Assembly (NCBI GenBank): GCA_044448905.1
Contig: JBIOHJ010000128.1
Location: 1 to 9,238 of the forward strand
Length of the DNA: 9,238 bases
Reading direction: 5' to 3'
From: JBIOHJ01 sp044448905
GTDB taxonomy: Bacteria; Bacteroidota; Bacteroidia; AKYH767-A; OLB10
In this document: piece after piece, positions 1-6,198 of the stretch
Layout: every line of letters begins with the position of its first letter
How positions within the stretch are numbered: the stretch's first letter is position 1
Program-made: the position numbers and the translations under genes
The notes under the pieces: generated by a model
What the model was told of the DNA's origin: nothing
The model's database searches: none
What the model saw: the letters and a program-made list of their open reading frames with translations, nothing else

Positions 1-406
1 GTATTACAACGGTTCTATTTTGATTCCCGGTGCAACTAATATGTGTTATGTTGCCATCTTCCCTGGAAGTTATACTGTACAGATAACGGATGGTCAAGGT
101 TGTATTGCCCTTTCCGATCCAATAGTAATTTCAGGCATCGAAGATTATGCTTCAAATCAAAGCTTATTTGATGTATTTCCAAATCCCGCTTCGGGTTCAA
201 TCATAATTGAACAGTTAGGATTTACTGACAAAAATTGTTATTTAATAATTACCGACATAGCCGGAAAAGCGGTTTTAACACACGATTTGCATTTTCTGGG
301 AGGCAAAACAGAAGAAAATATAAAAAATCTTGCAAATGGTTTTTACCTTTTGCAGATTAAAACATCAGAGGCTATCGGTTATAAAAAGATCCTGGTAAAA
401 AATTAG
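1..406 (+). CDS. T9SS type A sorting domain protein, C-terminal part (5' end outside window)
   Basis: The frame is open from base 2 with no convincing start, so this is the last 134 residues of a larger secreted protein. The final ~75 residues have the layout of a type IX secretion type A C-terminal domain: an FPNP motif (fragment residues 59-62), a middle strand region with ITDIAGK, then LANGFYLLQI (about 110-119) and the basic end KKILVKN. In this family the domain guides the protein across the outer membrane and is removed or used for surface attachment. Before it, GSYTVQITDGQGC resembles the end of an SprB-type or adhesin-like beta-sandwich repeat, which suggests a large cell-surface or extracellular protein. 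The specific function is unknown because the effector part lies upstream. The stop codon sits in the loop of a terminator-like hairpin. Confidence 0.9.
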   Translation, partial: YYNGSILIPGATNMCYVAIFPGSYTVQITDGQGCIALSDPIVISGIEDYASNQSLFDVFPNPASGSIIIEQLGFTDKNCYLIITDIAGKAVLTHDLHFLGGKTEENIKNLANGFYLLQIKTSEAIGYKKILVKN

Positions 407-418
407 CCAGGATCTTTT
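384..418. terminator. Probable bidirectional intrinsic terminator
   Basis: AAAAGATCCTGG (384-395) pairs perfectly with CCAGGATCTTTT (407-418): a 12-bp stem with an 11-nt loop that contains the TAG stop of the upstream gene. Read on the plus strand the right arm ends in TTTT. Read on the minus strand the stem is followed by five T (383-387), so the same hairpin can also end the small lipoprotein gene whose stop lies 20 bp away. The convergent layout fits a shared terminator. The U-tracts are short, so efficiency cannot be judged. Confidence 0.72.
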
Positions 419-437
419 AACCATTAACCCTATTTTT

Positions 438-566
438 TTAAGATGGTTTTACTTTTTCAGTTTGCTTACTGTTTTCCTTACTCCAGCTTGAACGACCGTG
501 TTTACGGTTATAACAAGATGTCATAAGCAAACTTCCAAGAAGCATCAGTACGAATAATTTTTTCAT
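438..566 (-). CDS. Small putative lipoprotein (42 aa), unknown function
   Basis: The peptide starts MKKLFVLMLLGSLLMTSC: two lysines, a hydrophobic stretch (residues 4-16) and a lipobox-like MTSC with the lipidated cysteine at 18. The mature part would be only 25 residues, hydrophilic and basic (RKHGRSS, SKENSKQTEKVK), with no recognisable domain. An in-frame ATG 54 bp upstream exists (position 620), but it would put 18 residues in front of the signal peptide, so the ATG at 566 is preferred. No Shine-Dalgarno is seen; the leader is A-rich, as is usual in Bacteroidota. There is no acidic surface-export signal after the cysteine, so a periplasm-facing position is more likely than the cell surface. 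It resembles the short orphan lipoproteins found throughout Bacteroidota genomes. It could instead be a decayed gene end or a chance ORF. Confidence 0.55.
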   Translation of the reverse strand: MKKLFVLMLLGSLLMTSCYNRKHGRSSWSKENSKQTEKVKPS

Positions 567-882
567 AGTTGTGAGTTTTTCAATTACCTGAATTAATAAC
601 CAATTCCTACGCCATACCATCGCAGATGCTGTGCAAATACTACCAAAATATTACACGTTCATACGTAATAAGCATGAAAGTATCACAACTTGGTCATACT
701 GTATTAATATCATAACAGAAGTGCAGTCAGGAATGTAATTCACTATTAAAAATAAATCACTGTTCCGATACCCTAACGCATATCAATCCTGCTTTTCCTG
801 CGGAAAGGGTTAATAACTCTCACAAACAATTTTTCAAAAAACCCGTACACTATATACCTTTGTTTCAACAACCTTTAAACCC
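567..882. other. Divergent intergenic region, 316 bp
   Basis: This region lies between the divergently transcribed lipoprotein and histidine kinase genes. It holds the promoter listed at 855-862 and an imperfect hairpin at 792-808 (CTTTTCC / GGAAAGG, one G-T pair, 3-nt loop) without a T-tract. On the minus strand I found no exact TAnnTTTG box ahead of the lipoprotein gene; the nearest look-alikes (around 633-651) have the wrong spacing. I see no ORF with coding character, no tRNA and no recognised RNA family. Confidence 0.6.
855..862 (+). promoter_or_regulatory. Bacteroidota-type -7 promoter box for the histidine kinase gene
   Basis: TACCTTTG matches the Bacteroidota primary sigma factor -7 consensus TAnnTTTG exactly. 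Transcription would start about 6-8 bases downstream, giving a leader of only about 13-16 nt before the TTG start at 883. The -33 region is T-rich (830-834) but lacks a clean TTG. Its position fits the kinase start and supports a promoter for the genes that follow. Confidence 0.65.
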
Positions 883-3800
883 TTGGGCTCAAAAAAACTT
901 TTCCGGCTTTTATTTTTTTCGTTAGCAGTATTTTTTATTGCCTTTATAATAGAAAAACAGCTTTACAGGAAGGAAATGAATTATGGGGGTATTTGTAATG
1001 AGGCGCAAAAAAATATCCGGATTCAGGAAAATAAGATTGATAATTTTTTAATTGATGTTGAAGAGAAATTAAAAACTGAACCCGGATACAGCCGGAAGGC
1101 AAATAATTATTTAAATTCATTAACTGAAAGCATCACCGGCTTTTCGCTATTTGTATTTTTTGAGGACTCACTATGCTATTGGTCGGATAATGGGGTTCAA
1201 ATTACCAAATCACAAATTGACGGTATAGGAGATCATGAATCAGTATTGTTAAGAAATGGTTGGTATGAATTGTTTAAAAGACAAAGCGGGAATAAATTAA
1301 TTGCGGCACTCTTCTTAATCAAACATGAGTATTCAATCGAAAACAAGTTTCTGGCAAACGATTTTAACGAGGTTTTAAAAGTACCTGCCCGTACAAAAAT
1401 TTCCCAAGTTAAGGATGAGAATATTTTCCCGGTGCGAAGTTCAACCGGAGAAGTATTGTTTTCTCTTTCGTTCACTGCTGCCGAAGGGATTGAAAATAAC
1501 TCACTCGGTATTGTTTATATAATTGCAATTTTTTCACTGCTTTTGTTTTTCTACCTCTTCATTCGACAACAGTTTTTAAAAAAACCCTTGTTTGCATTAT
1601 TTATTATTGTACTCACAGTGGGGCTCCGGATTTTAATGGTATTAAACCGTTTTCCGGCTGCATTGTACGATCTGCCATTATTCAGTCCGAAGTTTTATGC
1701 AAGCTCTTATATGCTTAATTCGTTAGGCGATTTGCTGATCAGTTCTATGATTTTCTGCTTCATTATTATTTCTATTTATTACTATTATGAAAAACACGAA
1801 TCCGATTTAAAAAACCCTTATAATAAAATAACAGCATCTGTACGTGTTATAACAATATGGATTTTTATTTTTCTTTTTTCCGTCCTTGTCAACTATTTAT
1901 TAAGCAGCCTGATTCTTAATTCAAAGATATCGTTCAACATCAACAACATTTTTGAATTAACCGGATACAGTCTTGTCGGGTTTTTAGTTATTGGCATTTT
2001 ATTGTTTTCTTTTTACCTGGTATGTGATGGTGGGCTGCGTTTTATTCTTAAAACAAATTTTTCTTTCCGTGAAATAACGGTCCTGTTTCTAATCACACAA
2101 GCTGTATTCCTGGTGCTGCTAATTACTTACCGGAATACCGAATTATTTGGAAGCTATGGAGTCAGTTCGTTTTTATTGGCGAATTTTCTTATCCTTTTCA
2201 TTGCTTATATCCGAAAAACTTCAGGCCGTTCATTTTCTTTTACCCGATCCATTTTATTCATACTTGGCTTTTCAATTTATGCCGCCCAAAACATTTATGA
2301 ATTTAACCAGGCGCGTGAAAAAAACTCGCGGGTTGCTTTTGCCGTTAAGCTCGAAAACGAGCAGGATAATATTGCCGAATACCTGTTCGATGAAATTTCT
2401 TCCCGTATCAGATCCGATAAAATTATAGAATCGTATTTGTCTTCTTCGAATATGCAATTGTTGAGCGGTAATACGGGTAGCGATGCGCTTAACAAACGGA
2501 TACAAGTGCAATATTTTTCAGGATATTGGAAGAAATTTAATGTTGGTGTAAGGGCATTTAACTCACAAGGACTTCCGGTTAATACAGGCGGGGATCCCAG
2601 TTGGAACCTCGACAGACTGAAAGAAAAAATTGATCATTATGGTCGTCCCACATATAGCCAGGGATTGTATTACCTGAATAATGAAGCCGGAAAAATTTCT
2701 TACATAGGAAAAATTGAAATACCACTGACAGGATTTCCTGACAGCATTGCCGGAACACTGATCCTTGAACTTGATTCGAAATTTATGCGGGACGAAAGCG
2801 GCTATCCCGATTTATTATTAAGCGATAAAATCCCGCTCAAAAAAGACATGTCAGCTTATTCCTATGCACAATATCGTAACAAAATTTTGGTAAGTCAGTC
2901 GGGAAAATATTCTTATAATCTTCTTTCGGTCTTTTATGATAAATACCTCGACCCATCACTTAATGAGCAGTTTGTTGAATTTGACGGGCGGTCACACTTG
3001 TTTTATAAACCTGCAAAAGATTCGCTCATAATAATCAGTTCCTTAATTCCGGGATGGTTCGAAACTGTAACCCTTTTCTCATACATTTTTTCATTTTTTA
3101 CGCTGATTTTTATTCTGATCTATGTTTTTGTAAAACTTATTCTTGCCAGATTCAGACCTGAAATCAACTTTAATACCCGTATCCAGTTTACTGTAATTTC
3201 AATCGTAATAACTGCCATGCTGCTTATTGGTGCCAGCACGGTATATTACATAATGAATAATTATTCAAATACACAAAGCATAAAAGTACGTGAACGATTA
3301 AATACAATGCTCATTTCTGTAAGTAAAGATCTTGACGGTTATAATTCATTGCAGGCAACCATCAGCGATGAATTGGTAAATAAGTTTTCAAATCTTAATT
3401 CATCCATGTCAGTCGATTTTAATGTTTACAATAAATCCGGTCAGTTATTGTATTCCACACAACCTAAAATATTTGAGCAGGATATTATTGGCACCACCAT
3501 GAACAGAAATGTGTTTAATGAATTTACCGGTATGTATCGTTCCAACTATATTTATTTTGAAAAGATAGGCAAACTTGGTTTTTTTACGGGATATGCGGCT
3601 ATCCGTAATTATAAAAACAATGTAATTGGTTATTTAAGCCTTCCCTATTTTGCCCGTGAAAGCGAATTAAAAAAAGAGATTTCATCGTTCCTGGTTGCCC
3701 TGATAAACATTTATGTTTTGCTTTTCGCTTTTTCAGTAGTAGTTACCTTTATTATTTCAACACGGATTACAGAACCGCTTCGGATTATTCAGGAACGGAT

Positions 3801-4623
3801 GAGCAAAGTAAAACTAGGAAAACGAAATGAGCAGATACAATGGAAAGGCAAGGATGAAATAGGAGATTTGGTTAACGAATATAATCGCATGATTGATGAA
3901 CTTTCTGATAGTGCGCAAAAACTTGCAAAGTCCGAACGTGAATCTGCTTGGCGCGAAATGGCAAAACAGGTTGCACATGAAATTAAAAACCCATTGACCC
4001 CGATGAAACTGAGCGTTCAGCACCTGCAGAGGGCATGGAAAGATAAAAGTGCCAATGTGGATGAAATCATGCAGCGGTTTTCCAAGACATTAGTGGAGCA
4101 GATTGATACTTTGTCAGGCATTGCAAACGAGTTTTCCAATTTCGCACAGATGCCAAAAGCAAATTACGAGGTCCTCGATTTACAAAGCATTGTTAAAAGC
4201 GTGGTTAATCTTTATCGGGAAAATGAAAAAGTGAAAATTCTTTTTGAAGAGAACAAGGGTTCATTTGATGTTTATGCCGACAAAGACCAAATGCTGCGGG
4301 TTTTTACCAACCTGATAAAAAATTCAGTGCAGTCAATTCCAGAAAAACGAAAAGGGGTTGTTGAATTGAAAATTTACAAGCATGATGGAAAATGCGTGGT
4401 AGCTGTAAAAGATAATGGGCAAGGAATTCCTGAAGATAAAATTTCAAAAATATTTACACCGAATTTTACCACCAAGACAGGAGGTACCGGTTTAGGGCTT
4501 GCTATGGTGAAAAACATTGTTGAAAACAGCAAAGGAAAAATATGGTTTGCAACCGAACCAAATATAGGAACTGTGTTTTATGTATCTCTCCCTGATTATG
4601 GAATTGCCGAACCCATTAACTAA
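883..4623 (+). CDS. Large multi-pass membrane sensor histidine kinase (NtrY-like, HAMP-HisKA-HATPase)
   Basis: Predicted membrane sensor kinase of 1246 residues. One helix at 5-24 is followed by a periplasmic stretch (25-206), eight helices (about 208-227, 235-255, 283-303, 320-344, 361-381, 398-418, 428-444, 457-472), a second periplasmic region (about 475-730), helices at 731-752 and 768-790, a third periplasmic region (791-934) and a last helix at 935-957. Basic residues fall on the predicted inner loops. HAMP follows (about 958-1012, TEPL at 963-966). The H-box VAHEIKNPLTP has the phospho-accepting His1032, and the WREMAKQ...PLTPMKLS context is typical of NtrY-type kinases. The ATPase domain shows the N-box (Asn1143, Asn1147), DNGQGIPE (1177-1184) and GGTGLGL (1200-1206), so it looks active. 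No response regulator is in the window, and the ligand is unknown. TTG at 883 is the only usable start: the frame has a stop at 814-816 and no ATG before the first helix. Confidence 0.93.
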   Translation: MGSKKLFRLLFFSLAVFFIAFIIEKQLYRKEMNYGGICNEAQKNIRIQENKIDNFLIDVEEKLKTEPGYSRKANNYLNSLTESITGFSLFVFFEDSLCYWSDNGVQITKSQIDGIGDHESVLLRNGWYELFKRQSGNKLIAALFLIKHEYSIENKFLANDFNEVLKVPARTKISQVKDENIFPVRSSTGEVLFSLSFTAAEGIENNSLGIVYIIAIFSLLLFFYLFIRQQFLKKPLFALFIIVLTVGLRILMVLNRFPAALYDLPLFSPKFYASSYMLNSLGDLLISSMIFCFIIISIYYYYEKHESDLKNPYNKITASVRVITIWIFIFLFSVLVNYLLSSLILNSKISFNINNIFELTGYSLVGFLVIGILLFSFYLVCDGGLRFILKTNFSFREITVLFLITQAVFLVLLITYRNTELFGSYGVSSFLLANFLILFIAYIRKTSGRSFSFTRSILFILGFSIYAAQNIYEFNQAREKNSRVAFAVKLENEQDNIAEYLFDEISSRIRSDKIIESYLSSSNMQLLSGNTGSDALNKRIQVQYFSGYWKKFNVGVRAFNSQGLPVNTGGDPSWNLDRLKEKIDHYGRPTYSQGLYYLNNEAGKISYIGKIEIPLTGFPDSIAGTLILELDSKFMRDESGYPDLLLSDKIPLKKDMSAYSYAQYRNKILVSQSGKYSYNLLSVFYDKYLDPSLNEQFVEFDGRSHLFYKPAKDSLIIISSLIPGWFETVTLFSYIFSFFTLIFILIYVFVKLILARFRPEINFNTRIQFTVISIVITAMLLIGASTVYYIMNNYSNTQSIKVRERLNTMLISVSKDLDGYNSLQATISDELVNKFSNLNSSMSVDFNVYNKSGQLLYSTQPKIFEQDIIGTTMNRNVFNEFTGMYRSNYIYFEKIGKLGFFTGYAAIRNYKNNVIGYLSLPYFARESELKKEISSFLVALINIYVLLFAFSVVVTFIISTRITEPLRIIQERMSKVKLGKRNEQIQWKGKDEIGDLVNEYNRMIDELSDSAQKLAKSERESAWREMAKQVAHEIKNPLTPMKLSVQHLQRAWKDKSANVDEIMQRFSKTLVEQIDTLSGIANEFSNFAQMPKANYEVLDLQSIVKSVVNLYRENEKVKILFEENKGSFDVYADKDQMLRVFTNLIKNSVQSIPEKRKGVVELKIYKHDGKCVVAVKDNGQGIPEDKISKIFTPNFTTKTGGTGLGLAMVKNIVENSKGKIWFATEPNIGTVFYVSLPDYGIAEPIN

Positions 4624-4631
4624 ATACTTTT

Positions 4632-4653
4632 ATTCGTAATTCGTATTTTCGTA
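4632..4653 (+). repeat. Short tandem repeat, ATTCGTA-type units
   Basis: In the 61-bp gap before the B12-binding gene, ATTCGTA occurs twice in direct tandem (4632-4638, 4639-4645), followed by a diverged third unit TTTTCGTA (4646-4653). TATTTTCG (4644-4651) inside it is one base off the -7 consensus TAnnTTTG and would give a leader of about 25-28 nt, so a weak internal promoter is possible but unproven. Confidence 0.45.
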
Positions 4654-4684
4654 CCGGCTTCACAATGTTTCTGAAATACACTTT

Positions 4685-5092
4685 ATGAATCGCCCCATAC
4701 GCGTTTTAATTGCCAAAGTAGGTTTAGATGGTCACGACCGCGGAGCCAAAGTAATTGCTTCGTTTTTGCGTGATGCCGGAATGGAAGTTATTTATACGGG
4801 ATTGCGTCAAACTCCGGAAATGGTTGTGAATACTGCTTTACAGGAAGATGTGGATGTAATCGGCATCAGCATTCTTTCGGGCGCGCACAATACGGTTTTT
4901 CCAAAAATAATTTCATTGATGAAGGAAAAAAAACTGGATGATGTACTGCTTACCGGTGGCGGCATTATACCAGATCATGACATGAAGAAACTGAATGAAA
5001 TGGGTGTGGGGAAATTATTTCCTCCCGGAACAGAAACGAAACAAATCATTACTTACATAACCGGTTGGGTAAAAGAACATAGGAAATTTTAA
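4685..5092 (+). CDS. Stand-alone cobalamin-binding subunit of an acyl-CoA mutase (IcmB/HcmB-like)
   Basis: This 135-residue protein consists only of a B12-binding Rossmann-like domain, the size expected for the small subunit of two-part acyl-CoA mutases. The cobalamin signature is complete: DGHDRG (15-20) with His17 as the lower axial cobalt ligand, the S-x-L motif at Ser62-Leu64 (ISILSG), and the glycine cluster TGGGII (90-95). Such subunits carry adenosylcobalamin to a separate ~500-residue TIM-barrel subunit that rearranges methylmalonyl-, isobutyryl- or 2-hydroxyisobutyryl-CoA. No such partner lies in this window, so the substrate cannot be stated. The KVGLDGHDRGAKV opening and the absence of a catalytic domain argue against a corrinoid methyltransferase protein. 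It starts 61 bp after the kinase stop and ends 10 bp before the enoyl-CoA hydratase gene, which suggests a shared transcript with acyl-CoA metabolism. Confidence 0.88.
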   Translation: MNRPIRVLIAKVGLDGHDRGAKVIASFLRDAGMEVIYTGLRQTPEMVVNTALQEDVDVIGISILSGAHNTVFPKIISLMKEKKLDDVLLTGGGIIPDHDMKKLNEMGVGKLFPPGTETKQIITYITGWVKEHRKF

Positions 5093-5102
5093 TCTTATTA
5101 AT

Positions 5103-5882
5103 ATGATATTTGAAAATATTCTGACACAAATTGAAAACGGAATTTTTACATTAACCATTAACCGCCCTGATAAACTAAACGCGCTGAATAAAAAAACAAT
5201 TCAGGAAATCGGAAATGCAATCAGGGAAGCAGAGAAAGATAACCAGGTTAAAATAATTATAATAACCGGGTCAGGGCAAAAAGCGTTTGTTGCCGGAGCA
5301 GACATTTCAGAATTTTCGGGGTTGAGCGCAGAACAGGGGAAAGAACTTGCCCGTAACGGGCATATTGTTTTTAATTCAATTGAGCAGTGTACAAAACCTG
5401 TGATTGCGGCTGTAAATGGTTTTGCATTGGGAGGTGGATGTGAACTGGCTATGGCTTGCCATCTACGCATAGCATCTGATAATGCGAAGTTTGGTCAGCC
5501 TGAAGTAAAGTTGGGATTGATACCAGGATACGGGGGTACACAGCGTTTAGCAATGCTGGTTGGTAAAAGCAAAGCCATGGAATTATTAATGACAGCTGAT
5601 ATGATTCCGGCAAATGAAGCGTTAAGCCTTGGATTGGTAAATTATGTTACACCTCCCGATCAGTTAATGAACAAATGCAGGGAAATTGCAGAAAAAATAA
5701 AACAACAGGCTCCGCTTGCCATTGCCAGCCTTATCCGTTGTGTAAATGATTTTTATAATGAAGCAAAGAACGGATATGAAACAGAAATTTCGGAGTTTGG
5801 TAAATGTTTTATTAGCGAAGATGTTAAAGAAGGCACCAAAGCATTTTTGGAAAAAAGAAAACCTGAGTTTAAAGGAAAATGA
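5103..5882 (+). CDS. Short-chain enoyl-CoA hydratase (crotonase family)
   Basis: The protein is 259 residues, the normal length for a single-domain crotonase. These enzymes add water across the 2,3 double bond of enoyl-CoA in beta-oxidation and in short- or branched-chain acyl-CoA pathways. Both catalytic glutamates are present: Glu114 in LGGGCELAMAC and Glu134 in FGQPEVKLGL, corresponding to Glu144 and Glu164 of rat mitochondrial hydratase. The oxyanion hole is formed by Ala66 (VAGADISEF, 63-71) and Gly111. PGYGGTQRL (141-149) is another family hallmark. A histidine replaces the more usual aspartate after AMAC (120), which also occurs in other members and should not affect catalysis. The gene follows the B12 subunit by 10 bp and overlaps the acylphosphatase start by 4 bp. 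The exact acyl-CoA substrate, or a related crotonase reaction such as hydratase/isomerase, cannot be fixed from sequence alone. Confidence 0.92.
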   Translation: MIFENILTQIENGIFTLTINRPDKLNALNKKTIQEIGNAIREAEKDNQVKIIIITGSGQKAFVAGADISEFSGLSAEQGKELARNGHIVFNSIEQCTKPVIAAVNGFALGGGCELAMACHLRIASDNAKFGQPEVKLGLIPGYGGTQRLAMLVGKSKAMELLMTADMIPANEALSLGLVNYVTPPDQLMNKCREIAEKIKQQAPLAIASLIRCVNDFYNEAKNGYETEISEFGKCFISEDVKEGTKAFLEKRKPEFKGK

Positions 5883-6157
5883 ATACGAAATGTGTTAAGA
5901 TTATTGTGAAAGGAAAAGTACAGGGAGTTTTTTTCAGAAAATTTACAAAGATTGCTGCCGATGATTTGGAAATAAATGGTTTTGTCAAAAATCAATACGA
6001 TGGTTCGGTTTATATTGAAGCGTGTGGAGACACCACGCAACTTGAAAAGTTTATTCAATGGTGCAAACAAGGTCCCGAACAGGCACAAGTCGCAGAATCA
6101 GAAGTAAAAGAAATTGAACAAAAGATATTTTCTTCATTCCGCATTGTCCCATTCTGA
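5879..6157 (+). CDS. acyP: Acylphosphatase
   Basis: At 92 residues this is the standard size for the family, which hydrolyses carboxyl-phosphate bonds such as those in acetyl-phosphate or 1,3-bisphosphoglycerate in the cytoplasm. The signature GKVQGVFFRKFT (12-23) contains catalytic Arg20. GFVKN (34-38) supplies Asn38, the second catalytic residue, and DGSVYIEACG matches the following beta-strand region. The C-terminal FRIVPF gives the usual last strand. The ATG overlaps the stop of the enoyl-CoA hydratase gene (ATGA), and AAAGGAAA lies directly before it, so translation is probably coupled. No terminator is visible between it and the flippase 41 bp downstream. Its physiological role is poorly defined throughout bacteria, and the link with the upstream acyl-CoA genes is only positional. 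Confidence 0.93.
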   Translation: MNTKCVKIIVKGKVQGVFFRKFTKIAADDLEINGFVKNQYDGSVYIEACGDTTQLEKFIQWCKQGPEQAQVAESEVKEIEQKIFSSFRIVPF

Positions 6158-6198
6158 AATTAGTTCGATAACAACCCGGCTTAAACTATAACTTTCTT

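Noticed and set aside
792..808. Hairpin CTTTTCC/GGAAAGG as a terminator or RNA gene
   Set aside because: It is a short stem with a G-T pair and a 3-nt loop, with no U-tract on either strand and no gene ending next to it.
2147..2511. Open frames inside the kinase gene on both strands
   Set aside because: They lie wholly inside a gene with strong domain evidence, have no domain or signal of their own and look like shadow frames. The same holds for those within the hydratase, flippase and dut genes and the minus-strand frame at 8949-9170.
4624..4684. Possible cobalamin riboswitch before the B12-binding gene
   Set aside because: The gap is only 61 bp, too short for a cobalamin riboswitch, and no B12-box-like sequence is visible.
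6187..6198. TAACTTTC before the flippase as a -7 promoter box
   Set aside because: It has one mismatch to the consensus and is so close to the TTG start that transcription would begin within or after the start codon.
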